NCBI GenBank assembly: GCA_002964805.2 | Contig: PUDQ02000001.1 | Location: 1,574,001-1,638,000, forward strand | Source of the DNA: Trametes villosa | Lineage: Eukaryota; Basidiomycota; Agaricomycetes; Polyporales; Polyporaceae | Direction: 5' to 3' | Length of the DNA: 64,000 nt | In this document: positions 52,662 through 64,000 of the stretch, one piece after another | Layout of the letters: the number at the start of each line of letters is the position of its first letter | Numbering within the stretch: the stretch's first letter is position 1 | Program-made: the position numbers and the translations under genes | The notes under the pieces: model-generated | Databases searched by the model: none | The model's input: only the letters and a program-made list of their open reading frames with translations | Told to the model about the DNA's origin: nothing

Positions 52662-55146
52662 ATGGCGAGCAGTGTGCTCAAACAGGTAGGCGACAGCTCG
52701 TGTGGACGCGGACAGACAGCTGATGATAGTCCAGGCAAGCGCGACTTCGCCAACCCTCCAGGAATCCCAGACCCATGCCCTCTTGACGCTCCTCAACCTC
52801 AATAACCCCGTCGAGCCGTCAAGCAACCCTACGCAAGCCCCGGCCAAGGGCGCGAGCGCGCTCAAGGTCCCTACATCCAGCGGACTTCCAGTCTGGAAAG
52901 TACTTGTACTCGACCAGTACACCAAGGATGTTCTTGCCACTGTGCTTCGGGTTCAAGACCTCCGAGACGTCGGTGTAACCCTACATGTGTACGCTCCCCA
53001 CTATTGTGTGTCCAACTGTCGTCTCATCTACGACTCAGCCAACTCCACTCGAACCGCCCACCACTACCCGACGTGCCTGCCGTATACTTCGTGTCCCCCA
53101 CGCTTGCGAACATCCGGCGAATAGCACAAGACCTGGAGAAGAACCTCTACGAGTCTTTCCATCTCAACTTCGTGGAGCCTCTACCAAGAGCGCTGCTCGA
53201 AGAGCTCGCAGCGGCTGTAGCGCGTGAAGGGACAGGCGAACTCGTTGAGCAGGTGCGTGTCCTTCAACTCGCTATTATAACACTGTGCTCATGATATTCA
53301 GGTTCTGGATCAATACCTCTCCTTCATCGCCCCTTCACCATCCTTGTTCTCCCTCCTCCCACCACCCGAGCCCGCAACCGCCTCTACGTCCAATGCCGCT
53401 GCGGGTCCCTCAGCACCGCCTCCCCCTCACTCTACATACGCGGTGCTCAATTCGCCCGCCTCTACCGAACAGCAGATAGAGGAGGAGGTTGAGCGCGTTG
53501 CCACAGGTCTATTCAGCGTCGTAGTAACAATGGGTAAGTTCACGATGCAGCTCGGCCCGATGGTCTCTCATTTCATGTGCAGGTCATGTCCCAATCATCC
53601 GCGCCCCCAAGGGGAACGCAGCCGAGATGATCGCGAAGAAGCTCGAGCAGAAGATCCGCGACGCCATCCTCTCCTCGGCACGGTCGCATACGCCTTCGCT
53701 ATTCGCGCAAGACGCGTCCGGTCTCTCAAACCTCCAACGCCCCCGTGGGTGCCATTTCAATCTTCTCTGACCTGCCGACGCTCACCGCTCGCGCAGTCCT
53801 TCTCATCCTCGACCGAAACGTCGACCTGGTGCCCATGCTCTCGCACGGCTGGACATACCAGGCTCTTGCGTCTGACTGTCTAGAGATGAGGCTGAACCGT
53901 GTTGTCGTCGCGCAGCCCCAGAAAAAGTCGTACGACCTCGACTCGAAGGACTTCTTCTGGGCGAAGAATGCGGCGAACCCGTTCCCGCAGGTTGCGGAGG
54001 AGATCGACATCGAACTGAACAAGTACAAGGAGGACGCAGCGGAGATCACGCGTTCCACCGGCGTGAGCGACGTCAACGACATCGCACAAATGTTAGCACG
54101 TTCGGCCAGTATGAATCCACACTTGGCTAACATTCTTGTTCATTTCTGAAGGGACCTCTCCGCCAACGCCGCGCACCTGAAGACCGCGATCACAGCGCTG
54201 CCCGAGCTCACCGCGCGCAAGGCCGTGCTCGACACGCATATGAACATCGCGACCGCGCTGCTCGAGGAGATCAAGCGGCGCGGGCTCGACGAGCTCTTCA
54301 GCACCGAGGAGGCGATCGCGAAGCAGAGCGTGCAGGCCCTCCTCGAGTTCCTGCGCAACCCGAAGGCGGACGTGCACCCGACGCCCGCGGACAAGCTCCG
54401 CCTCGTGCTCGTGTGGTACCTCTCCGTGCCCGAGAGCGCGTACGCGCGCGACGACCTCGCGGAGCTCGAGAAGGAACTCAAGGCGGCCGGCGCGGACGTC
54501 GCCGCGTTCGACTACGTGCGGCGCACGCGCGAGATCTCGAAGATGACCGCGCCGAGCGCGCTCGGCGGCTCCGCGACGCCCGTGCCCGGCACGAGCACGC
54601 CCGGCGGGGAGCTCTTCAAGGGCTTCAGCGCGCTGCGAACGAATGTGCGTGCCCCGCTTCCCCCCTTCCCGGCGTACCTGCCGTGCTCACAGACAGCGCT
54701 CGTAGTTCACAGACCGGCTGAAGGATGGCGGCCTGGAGAACCTGATCTCGGGCGTGAAGAACTTCCTGCCCGCGAACAAGCTCCTGCCCGTCACCCGCCT
54801 CACCGAGGCGCTCATGGACCCGTCTGCCGCGTCGAACCAGTCGCTGCAAGAGACGGACGACTACGTGTTCCTCGACCCCCGCGCGCCGCGCAACCCGAAC
54901 GCCGGGCTCGGCATCTCAGGCGTTGGTGCCCCCGGCGGTGCAGGCGGAGGCAGCGGTCGCGCTCGGCGGATGGCGTTCTCCGAGGGCGTCGTCTTCGTCG
55001 TTGGGGGCGCCGGGTATATCGAGTATGGGAACATCGAGGAGTGGGCGAAGAAGACGGGCAAGCGCGTGGCGTATGGCGGGACGGAGATCGTGGACCCCGG
55101 AGGATTCGTGCAGGTGCTCGAGAGCCTCGGACGGGCCACAGCGTAG
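52662..55146 (+). CDS. SLY1: Sly1, Sec1/Munc18-family SNARE regulator
   Basis: Sly1 binds syntaxin-5/Sed5 and promotes fusion at the ER-Golgi interface. The spliced product starts MASSVLKQ, then [12 protein letters not shown] and [20 protein letters not shown]. It continues [100 protein letters not shown] and [20 protein letters not shown]. The rest is helical up to [20 protein letters not shown], a DPRAPRNP segment, [20 protein letters not shown] and [19 protein letters not shown] near the end. The last segments are typical of Sly1 rather than other SM proteins. The tiny first exon (MASSVLKQ) is inferred from the conserved N-terminus and a good intron. Seven or so introns. Confidence 0.93.
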
Positions 55147-55329
55147 ACGTCGCTTGACGCTAGTATACCTGTTCGTCGGACACGCTTCGCTATGTAATAC
55201 ACTCTCGTTGGATTGTTGGAATTGTGCGAGAGCGGGGATGCGGGCATACTAGATACAAGGGGGTTAAATGCGATACGAAAGCGTGTTACAAATGCACTAT
55301 GAATCCGATACAAGGAACTGTAACCCCGT

Positions 55330-56609
55330 TTACTTGCGCGACTGGTTCTGGCCAAGGATCTGCACCAGCCGGATACTAGAAAACGCAAGTCAGCGAGCTG
55401 TCCCCGAGAGTGCGAAACAGATTAACTTACAAGATGTTAATCATGTCAAGCTCGAGGGCGATAGATTCCTTCAGAGGGTCGCGAGGGAGCTTGCCCTGCT
55501 CGGCCAACCGGGCATTGCGCAGGATTTTCTGGGTGCTGTGAGGAGCGGTAAGCATCAACCATTTGTTGAGACAAGGGGAAGCACGTACTCGAAGAGAACG
55601 AATCCGCTAAATACCGCAAGACCACCGTAGAGGGAGATAGCCTCAGAAATAGCCAGACCACGCATACCGAGAGGAAGAGCCATGGGTGCGAGGGAGCTGA
55701 GGGCGACAACTGTGACACCAGCCAGGAGGGGGCCGCCCATGTACAGGTAGGTGTCGTTCCTGGACACATTCGTCAGCACCCAATACTCCGCAGAGGGCAG
55801 TGAGTACTCACTTCGCGGTCGCGCCAACATAGGAGAGCGAGCCGACAACACCGCAGGTATAGAGCGCCGCACGCGAGAGGATAGCTGGGCTCATAAAGAA
55901 CAGGGGGCTAAGCGTTGCCGCTTGGCAAGCATTAAATCCCTACACACAGTAAGTACAGCTGCGACCCTCGCAGACAGCGCAGAGAGACTCACCAGCCAGA
56001 AGGCGTGCTTCAAGACCGTGTTCTCGGGGGGCGTGTACATGGCGCCCATCATCGTACCGATGGACCCGACCAAGCTGACTCCCAGCACGACCCAGGGGTT
56101 CGCCGACATCAGCCGGAAGGCGAAGCCATTCTTGAACAGTGCGCGGGCAGCAATGGCGGTGATGGCGAGCCCTCCGCCGGTGTACTGGAAGCTCTCGTGC
56201 AGATACGACTGCTCGGCGGCGGTGAGGCCGTCCCGCGTCTCGCGGTTGAGGAACGCGTTCACGCCAACAATGGTACCTGCAACAGTGGCCTATAGCACAC
56301 ATTAACGGAATGAGCATGACATGCGGGATACTACGGGATGGCAATGGCACTCACGGCAGTGATTCCAAACCGCTTCCACGCTTCTGCCTGCGTCGGCTTG
56401 TAAACGACAGGCTTAGCATCGGTAATGAACGTTCGCGACTGCCTCGTGAAGAAGGATGGTGAGAGTGGTGACCGCTTGAACGAGGCGAGGACGTTTGGTC
56501 GGAGGCTGCTGAATTGCCGGAAGCCAGACATCTGCGTGCTCCGGGCTGCCTGGGAGAAGGCCGGAGTCGCGAGGGGGCGAACAGCAGAGACGAAGCCCAC
56601 GCAGAGCAT
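55330..56609 (-). CDS. TMBIM5/MICS1 (GHITM)-like mitochondrial inner membrane protein, BAX-inhibitor-1 family
   Basis: TMBIM5 proteins sit in the mitochondrial inner membrane, shape cristae and act in cation/proton exchange. The N-terminus, MLCVGFVSAVRPLATPAFSQ and about 60 further Arg/Ser/Phe-rich residues with few acids, looks like a mitochondrial presequence. Then come QAEAWKRFGITA, NRETRDGLTAAEQSYLHESF, QYTGGGLAITAIAARALFKN, WVVLGVSLVGSIGTMMGAMY, KHAFWL, FMSPAILSRAALYTCGVVGS and YLYMGGPLLAGVTVVALSSL. It closes with LAISEAISLYGGLAVFSGFV and the family end VLFDTQKILRNARLAEQGKL, IALELDMINILFLRLVQIL, NQSRK. The FDTQ and DMINIFLRLVQ-like segments mark the BI-1/LFG fold. The stop is TAA at 55330-55332. 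The gene is convergent with SLY1, the stops being about 180 bp apart. Confidence 0.9.
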
Positions 56610-56997
56610 TGCAGAGAATTAGTAGAGTGTAGCAGAGAGTAGAGGCGTCCGAGTCGGAGAGAGAGAGAGAGGAGATGCAAGTCGGGAGGAAAGGTGGGAT
56701 ACTTGCCGAGCCGACGGCGATGACATATGACGCAGACGCGCGGCCGACCGGCGCGGCTCCTTCGGGATCTCTCTCGAACCGCCCAGCGTGTAGTGCCAGG
56801 AAACAGCTTCAGCAATTGGACGGCTTAGTCGGAAAACATACGTACTATACATGCTGTACTACTACTAGGCACAAAACCATAGGTGAAGGATAAATACACG
56901 AGCGGGAGCAGCACGGAGTAACCTCGACGACAAGAGCGGAATTAGGGCTGTAAAACATCAATACCGTAGGCACAACGTCCATGAAGACCGCAAGAAA

Positions 56998-59222
56998 CTA
57001 CTGTAGCTCTGGTATTCGGGTGAGGTCCGCAATGGCGACAGCATGGCTCTCCAACGCCATGGCTATCCGGTTGAGGTTACCCGACTGTTGCCACGAAACC
57101 TCGAAGATCCCACCCTTCCCGGGGGAATACGCCCACCGCTTCTTTTTAGCCTACAGCTGGAGTCAGCAACACGAGGCAAAGTTCCAAACTGACGCGTCTA
57201 CTTACCTGCACGTCGTATACGTATAGCCAGCCATCGCCGCCAGCGGTAGCAAAATGCTTGCCATTAGGACTGAACGCCAAGTTGTAGACGTTGGACTGGT
57301 GGTCTTGGAATACCCGCAAACATTGACCCGTGACGCTGTCCCACAACCTCGCTGAGCGATCGAACGATGACCTAGAGAGCACACGGCGTCAGCTTCCCAC
57401 CCTTCGGAAGAACGTATGCCGTATGTGCACTAACGTGACGAGAAGCTCATGCTCGCCACTCGGGGTGGACGGCGACCACGCTACATTGCTGACCTGCGCT
57501 AGATGGCCTTGCAGGATGACGAAGTTGTCGTCCTGTGCCCGGCCGTACACCACATCTTCGATATTCCATACACGGGCCGTTTTGTCGTCCGAACAAGAGG
57601 CTAGCCTGGTCCGAGCCCCATTGCATCTGATCTGGTTGACTTCGTTTGCATGACCGCTGGGAAGGCGGAGTTAGATACGCAGCGTATTGACGACACAAGC
57701 GACTGACACGAGCGTCCTCAGCGGCCTGGGGTTATCAATGTTCATGATCTTCACCAGCTGATCGGAGCCACTGGTTGCGAACTCGGATTCGGAGATCCAG
57801 TCGACATCGAGGCAGCAGTCTGCCGTGGATTTGTTCAGCTCACACTCAATCGCAGTTCTTACGGTAGACGTACTCTCGTGGGCGGTGAATTGCCGGTGTA
57901 GTCGCTTTCCTTGTACGTCCCATATACAAGCAGAGCCGTCTAGACTTGCGGTGGCAAGCCATCGTCCACCCGGGGAGAAGCGAGTGGCAAATATAGGTCC
58001 CTTCTCAACAAGCAGTCAGCAGAGAGAGTCAACCTTGAGCGTGACTTAAACTTACATCGTGTTGCGTGTGCGTGAAATACAGCTTGCCGCTTGCGTCATA
58101 TATGCGAAGGATAGAGTCGTAGCAGCCTATTGCAAGAAGTCCGCCATCGACGGACCAATCGAGCGCGGTGAGGTCTCCACCATCTTCTTTAGGGAGATAC
58201 GAGCATGTAAGCGGAGGGCCAATTGCTGACTGTACGTCTCCATCCGCATTGGGGCCCGGTACGTTCCAGAGGTGCACCACGCTATCCTTGGAGCTGCATC
58301 GCAAAGTGAGTCGGACGCCATGAAGAAGTCGAAGGAAGAAGAGATACCCAGAAGCCAGCGCTGCCTTGTTGACAGGATTCCAAGCGCAGACGAAGACCTG
58401 CAGAACATCAGTTTACCTTGCCATGCTTGATGGCGCTCGGTACGAACCTCTGCCTTATGAGCTTTCAACAATTGCACCGGCGCGTCCTCCATGTCCTTCT
58501 CTGCTGTGTCAGGGATAGCGGGCGTGTCGGCTTTGCGCGTCGGTTTCTCTGCCCGGGCAGATACGCCGTCCACACTGGCAGACGGGTTTGCTGGGCTGGC
58601 ACGCGCGGCTTGAAGAGGGGATACGTCGGTCTATTGGGTCTGACCAAGATACACGATATGACAACCTACGTTCTATGGAAGGGCCGGACCTCACGTCTAC
58701 GTCTACCTCGATGGGCGAGCTGGTTTTCGCACGTTTCTCCTTCGGGGCCTCATCCAGAGTTGGGGTCCCACTAGCTTTCCGCTTCAAAGACTCGGGGGCT
58801 GGATGTCCGTGAGTCGAAGGGCCGCCATTCTGTGCGTTGTTGGGCACCGGTGCAGGTACTGCAGGTGCCTGTAGAATACGCGGGGGTGCAGAGCACACGT
58901 GTGGCTCCAAGAGACTGAAGGGGTTGTGGCATGTCATGGACATGCTGTCGCCCCTCCAGTGAGCCTCTACTTCGCTGAACAGTAAAGCCTTGCTGAGGAG
59001 TTCGACGAGCTCTCCACGTGGCACATGCTTCCTGAAGTGTGGGCTGTGGTCGATGTGAGATTCTGCGCGCAGGACAAACGCGCTGTGTTGAAAACCTGGT
59101 CGACAGTTGAACACCGTGGGTGGCAAAACGGAGAGAATCGAGATGAGCATACCAGAATCCCTGAAATACGCGTATATTAGGCAGTTTATCTCGTCGGCCG
59201 TTATGCGGAAGGGGTCGACCAT
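56998..59222 (-). CDS. LisH-WD40 protein, Sif2/TBL1-type corepressor subunit
   Basis: Sif2/TBL1 proteins are scaffolds of histone-deacetylase complexes (Set3C in yeast, NCoR/SMRT in animals). The N-terminus MVDPFRITADEINCLIYAYF is a LisH dimerisation motif and continues, after an intron, FQHSAFVLRAESHI. A second helical segment is PRGELVELLSKALLFSEVEA with HW. A linker contains a basic ESLKRKASGT..KEKRAKTSSP nuclear-signal-like stretch. Beta-propeller blades follow: LASGSKDSVVHLWNVPG, GDLTALDWSVDGGLLAIGCY, RFSPGGRWLATASLDGSACI with WDVQGKRLHR, SSFDRSARLWDSVTGQCLRV and NLAFSPNGKHFATAGGDGWL. The last blade ends IADLTRIPELQ and TAG at 56998. About eight introns. Start chosen at the LisH; an in-frame ATG at 59348 is less likely. 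Confidence 0.88.
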
Positions 59223-59576
59223 GGTAGCAGCATAAACGAGAGGTAGGGATGGGCAGCAAGGAATGTGGTTACGAAGCAAAGCAGAGGTGGTCTTTGTGCA
59301 TTGCAGGCTCAACCAGAGCTGCCTAGGTATGGTGGCGTGAGAAGGCATATTTGGCGCGGAGCTCAGCGGAGTGCCAACTGTCGATCTGAGATGCGGACGA
59401 TCAGTGCGTCGGGGAAAGCGGATAAGATAAGGTTGGGAGTGCGCCCGAGTGCGGGGACGGGTCGATGATGGGGCTTGCTCAGCTCAGCAGCGCCGGCCGG
59501 ATGTTCTATGTAAAGCTCTTGCCCATCCCGTCTCTCACCGCCGCCGCTGTCTCTCTGCAGGCTGCTCTAGGACGCC

Positions 59577-62116
59577 ATGGACCGCCAGGAGGATAGCCAA
59601 GCTAACGAGGGAGATCAGCCGCTGCGTCTTCAGGACTTGCTCGCAGGCGCAGATTCGTCCAGCGGCCGCGAGAGGTTGCAGCGCATACTCGATGGTACGT
59701 CATGAGGTCGTTCTCCGTGTACTGTCGGCTCATGTGGGCCCACAATTCAGCAATCCTAGAGCTACAAGGGGTACGGACAGTGCGCAGCGACGGGGAACGC
59801 ATCTCTGCTACCCTTAGCTTAGAAGACCTGCAGCGCCTCATGGCGATCTTCAACGGAGGGAACAGCGGCACAGACACCGCAGAACTCCTTAATGAGGAGG
59901 AGTTAGAGGAAGATGACAACGACCCTGACTACGTCGACGATGAAGACGATGACGAAGACGATATGCAGTACTATGGCGCGGGTTCCTCCCGCTTTGACCG
60001 CTCGCGAAACTGGTGGCCCGTGATCAAGGAGCCGACAGAGGAAGGCCTAGCTCTCCTCCTCGGTGGCGAATTTGGCAGGGTTAGACATCAGGTTGACTCT
60101 CGCAATGGACGCAAGAATGTCACGCGCAGTCTCTTCAATAGAGCGATGAGTGCACGCCCAACATTTAGGGAGGATATTGCCAGTGTGCGTACATGTCTTC
60201 GTCCAACGTGCACCTCCGTCTCATATTCCGTAGGACATATTGCCCAACTCGAGTGGGACTGCGGTAGCATCGTACCCGGCCAACGCCTACGTCGGCCAGT
60301 ACTCATCAGGTATGGGTCCTGTTTCAATCTCGTCACGCGCGGATAACTTATGGCCCCTTTGCAGACTCCGCCTTCTACTACACCTGCGTTAGAAGTGAGT
60401 GTCTCAATCTCGCCTGTTGCTCTTGACATCTCACCAACAATGTGAAGACTTCCGCCTGCATGTGTACGATACCAAGGCGCCCTTCAAGACACAGAGACCG
60501 TTTCGAGTCCCCGGGCATGAGTTCGATGATGGCCACACGACCACCATGGACGTCATCAAGACCATTCAAGCGGCACCGGGACGTTGGACGATCACGGACT
60601 CGCATCTGAGTCCTGACAATCAGAAGTGAGGCTAGCTCATGTTAATGCGCATGCGTATACTTACTTTTTACGCCTAGGATGATCTATGCATCAATAGTCA
60701 GTATAGCTCTCCTCCATGCCGACCGTGACGACTAACATGAAATTGCTTTCAGTCGAGCACAGTTTACATGACGTCCACACTGGATGCATCCACAGAACAG
60801 GTACCTATCTCCTTCAAGGACCCGACCCCGCCACGGCGCCGTGGATGGAATGACTACGATGACGAGGGCCAATTTGGTATCTGGAGCTGCAAGTTCTCCG
60901 CCGACGGCAAGGAAGTCATTGCCGGCGGCAGTAGTATGATATTTGGTGCGTCGCTATTTCTCGACGGCAGCTAGCATATATTCATGTGCATACAGTCTAT
61001 GACCTGGTCGCCGACAGGCGAACAGTGAAGATTGCGGGTCATTCGGACGACGTCAACAGCTGTTGTTGGGCTGATACTGCGTCTGGTAACGTCCTTATCA
61101 GTGGCTCCGACGACAGCTTCGTCAAGGTCTGGTACGTATACCTAAGTATACAACACTCTATCTTACTGAACCCGCCTCAGGGATCGTCGGTCATTAGCGG
61201 CCACAAGAAAGCCATCGGGCGTGCTCATCGGACACACAGAAGGCATCACCTACGTCTCTGCGAAAGGTGACGGCCGCTATGTCATCTCTAACGGCAAAGA
61301 CCAAATCCTCCGGTTATGGGACCTGCGCATGATGAGGAGCAACAGCGACTTCGAGAGCGTTGCGAAGCAAGACTACGGCATACCGCACTTCGACTACAGG
61401 ACAGAGGCCTACCCTCAGCCGCGTCACAGGGCCCATCCTCTCGATTGCAGCGTGATGAAGTTTACCGGCCACGAGGTCCTGCGCACCCTCATTCGGTGTC
61501 ATTTCAGTCCCGCCGAGACCACCGGGCAGCAGTACATCTACTCTGGCTCGTCCGACGGGAGGATACATGTAAGCACGCCTTCGTACCCGTCTTCAGTCCT
61601 CATATTGATATCGTATCTCAGATATGGTCTTTGGATGGACGAGTGGTAGAAGTGCTTGATCGTTCATACACACTGCCAATGGCGTTGGACCCCACCGGCG
61701 TCGACCCCGCGGATATCACACCGTCTCGCGTGCGACCATGTGTCCGGGACGTCAGCTGGCATTCACAGGTGAGCCCGAGAACAAGTCCTATAACAGCCGT
61801 GGCGCTTATACGAGCGTTGCAGCAACCAATCATCCTGAGCACCGGGTGGCTAGGCCGCCGCTGGGGGCTGTCCGAAGGCAGCGTCATTGCGAGGCACGAG
61901 GTACGCTCTCTTCACCCCAGCGACGCGATACAACGTAGCTCACCGTCATCGCCACAGTTCAAAGGCATGACAAAGCTCAAGGGCGGCCTCGAAGACTGGG
62001 TCGAGCAGGAGAGGGCGGAGCGCTCGGATCGCGCGCGACGTCAAACGCACCGACAGGGCATGCCTGGGGCCTTCGACTCCGATGGAGACGACCTGATGTC
62101 GAGCGACGGAGACTGA
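59577..62116 (+). CDS. DCAF11 (WDR23)/LEC14B-like WD40 protein
   Basis: DCAF11-type proteins act as substrate receptors of CUL4-DDB1 ubiquitin ligases. The N-terminus MDRQEDSQANEGDQPLRLQD is followed by LSLEDLQRLMAIFNGGNSGT, an acidic run EEELEEDDNDPDYVDDEDDD, and WWPVIKEPTEEGLALLLGGE with FGRV, which is typical of the family before the propeller. Blades include GRWTITDSHLSPDNQKMIYA, QFGIWSCKFSADGKEVIAGG, HSDDVNSCCWADTASGNVLI with SGSDDSFVKVWD, GHTEGITYVSAKGDGRYVIS with NGKDQILRLWDLR, and QQYIYSGSSDGRIHIWSLDG. The WDR-type DxR appears as LRLWDLRMM. The C-terminus is acidic (FDSDGDDLMSSDGD). About nine introns, several under 60 bp. It is head-to-head with the Sif2/TBL1-type gene across about 350 bp, so they probably share a promoter. 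Confidence 0.87.
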
Positions 62117-62443
62117 GGTGTCAGACGACAACTTGACCACGTCGGGTTGCAAGGACCCATCGCCTCACGCCTGACGGCCGCACTTGGAAGACTGTACCAC
62201 GGATTGTTGTATTTGTACCGTCGCAGTCGCATTGCAATTGTAGCAGTTACCGCACTGCCTAGAACCCACGCCCTGCAGAAGCTTCAAGAAAGCCAGTGCA
62301 TTTGAATTGAATTGGTCGCCGAGCCTTCCGGATCCCTGCCGTGCCCGAATAGACCACTTGGCGCGGAATGGGGCTGTAGCACAGCCCCCGGTGCCATCCT
62401 TGTCTTCGACCACCAACTTGTGTACCTGCACCCACCTATAAGA

Positions 62444-63487
62444 ATGGTTATAACTGGCGAGGACTCGGACGAACCCAAGAACGACTCGATGCAGCTGCCT
62501 GCCACCGACGCGGTGCCCCCGCTTCCAGTGGAACTAGACTCGTATGGCTTCCCGCAGGGCTACTTCATGCTGCGCTCCATCGGGACCGGTCGCCTCCTCG
62601 ATGTTGCTCAGGGATTCGTCGAGGACGGGACGGATGTCATCCTGTGGCCCGCAACAGAGACGTCTCAAGTGGAATGTAAGCTTCAGAACTTGTGGACAGT
62701 TGGACACATAACTTAATCCGCTCTTGCTCAGCGATGAGACGGCCGGATTCTAATAACCAGGTTAGTCGAGTACTCTCCTGGGCATATAATTTGGGCGGAA
62801 GTACTAAGACTACGTGTAGGTCTTTTTTATCGACACTGCTGGCGTGCTGTCATCCAGAAACTCGGGCCATGCGATTGATGTCGAGAGTACGTCTCGTGGT
62901 CATACCAATCCTTCATCCTGGGTTAGCTCACGCGATCCTTCGTAGAGGAGAAACTCGTCCTACGCCATCGAAGGCCCGTTTCGTATCCATTCCCAAACGC
63001 ATATTCACATCCACTCCCGCGTTTTGTGTATCATCCTGAGACGAAGGAGATCACCGTGGTCTTCGCCAGCGACCCATCCTTCCCTACCTCTAGGAGGGAC
63101 AGCAGCGCGGGGCTGTGGAAGGAGAAGACATACTATCTGACATCGGTTCCTGTCCGCCGCCCGCCCACCATGATCGACAACGCTTCCGCGATGATCACGT
63201 CCGCCTTTGCTAACCCGCTCGCCATATTCGGCAAGGGAACCTCGAACGCGACCCCGGACCAGGTCTTCGACGGGGAGATCGACCTGACGGAGCACGACCT
63301 CGCGGAGCAGGACCGGAACGAGGCGGAGGAGATCGACGACTCGCTGGAACCCCTGCGACCTGTGAAGGTCGTTGCGCTCACGGCGGAGGAGGCCGCGAGT
63401 GCGAGCGAGAACGCGAAGCTACGGAGGCAGTGGGAGTTCCTGCCTCTCCGGATTTCGAAGCATCGCACAGGGATGCCGTCCCAGTGA
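62444..63487 (+). CDS. Ricin-B-like beta-trefoil lectin-domain protein
   Basis: The first exon has MVITGEDSDEPKNDSMQLPA, then GYFMLRSIGTGRLLDVAQGF and VEDGTDVILWPATETSQVE. The pattern of LxxxxTGxxLDV, a polar stretch and VxLWP is a beta-trefoil repeat of the ricin B/carbohydrate-binding type. Splicing adds SMRRPDSNNQVFFIDTAGVL, SSRNSGHAIDVE and then EKLVLRHRRPVSYPFPNAYS, giving a second repeat. The C-terminal exon continues FVYHPETKEITVVFASDPSF and TYYLTSVPVRRPPTMIDNAS. It ends in an acidic helix (EHDLAEQDRNEAEEIDDSLE) and RISKHRTGMPSQ. There is no signal peptide, so an intracellular or unconventionally exported protein is likely. No pore-forming or catalytic partner domain is visible. An in-frame ATG at 62312 is possible. 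Confidence 0.68.
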
Positions 63488-64000
63488 CCGCTGTATCTTC
63501 CGGGTTGGATTGCTTTGGCCTCTCTGTATCTTCTCTGGCTGGGCTTTCATACACACGATCTGTATACTATTCTATGGTAGTGCATGTAAGATACGAGTCG
63601 AGTTGTGTGCCTATCGCGGTATGTACTTGTGATCGAGGCGGCAGGCGCCGAGGTGCGATGAGCGCGCCCAAGAAGGCGGACGGCCGTCGGCCGCTTCGAA
63701 GTCTTTCCTATCATCGGCCACTCTGGGAGATACGAGACTGACTCGCTGGTAAATATATTCACACCCAAGTGCCAGTGGACACCGGTCGCGTTGGACATCG
63801 TTCTTTCCTTCGTACGCCCATACAACACTCACATTTCCTGTCACTCGAGCTGGAGCTGACGCTGCGGAGACATCTCATCTCATGCTCACTGGACTTACAA
63901 TGTTGCCTCTCGTCCTCCTCGCTCTGCTCCTCAATGCGCATTCCGCGCGGTCCCACCAGCACAGTGGCCATTACCAAATGCCACTAGCGGACGTACATGA
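63488..64000. other. Intergenic to window end
   Basis: About 500 bases after the beta-trefoil gene. Only short frames without motifs are present on either strand. Confidence 0.5.

Noticed and set aside
1..64000. CRISPR arrays, bacterial operons, rRNA genes and riboswitches
   Set aside because: No regularly spaced direct repeats, rRNA-like sequence or bacterial-type gene layout was seen; the window is eukaryotic nuclear DNA.

Overview
The window is nuclear DNA of a filamentous basidiomycete, most likely an Agaricomycete and possibly from the Polyporales. Genes are dense and broken by many short introns (about 45-70 bp, GT-AG) in GC-rich sequence. The proteins point the same way: NoxA, Ima1, Mad2, Sly1, paired KRE6/SKN1-type glucan enzymes, a CSC1-type channel and a Helitron of the fungal type. 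I could not run a database search, so every product name rests on motifs and recalled family features.

1-15 kb holds mostly conserved housekeeping genes: a partial RecQ helicase (-), NADPH oxidase NoxA (-), the spindle checkpoint protein Mad2 (-), an RNase III-domain protein with a SUMO-binding-like tail (-), a RING-CH membrane E3 ligase (-), a mitochondrial carrier (+) with two consecutive micro-exons, and a head-to-head pair formed by an Ima1-type inner nuclear membrane protein (-) and a SNAPc subunit 1 homologue (+).

15-34 kb is an accessory island. It contains a decayed importin-beta (Kap123/IPO5-like) pseudogene, short 11-bp repeats, two poorly resolved lineage-specific genes, and an apparently autonomous Helitron core. 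The core is a 7.5-kb uninterrupted ORF with DUF6570-like, Helitron-like Rep (HUH/two-Tyr) and Pif1 helicase regions, plus a C-terminal ubiquitin-hydrolase-like cysteine protease domain. Packed around it are intact, intron-containing genes of unknown function. One has a stop codon directly abutting the Rep-helicase stop; another pairs an F-box-like segment with a nucleotidyltransferase-like core. The Helitron ends were not found.

34-46 kb is a cell-wall block: a membrane-anchored GH5 exo-beta-1,3-glucanase, an MCT-like MFS transporter, and two tandem KRE6/SKN1 paralogues that share a 12-bp promoter element. A tRNA-Asp(GTC) follows.

46.8-64 kb returns to conserved genes: a CSC1/OSCA-type channel (-), a 71-residue protein with an MGC dual-lipidation N-terminus (-), Sly1 (+), a TMBIM5/MICS1-like mitochondrial protein (-), a LisH-WD40 Sif2/TBL1-type corepressor subunit (-), a DCAF11-like WD40 protein (+) and a ricin-B-like beta-trefoil protein (+).
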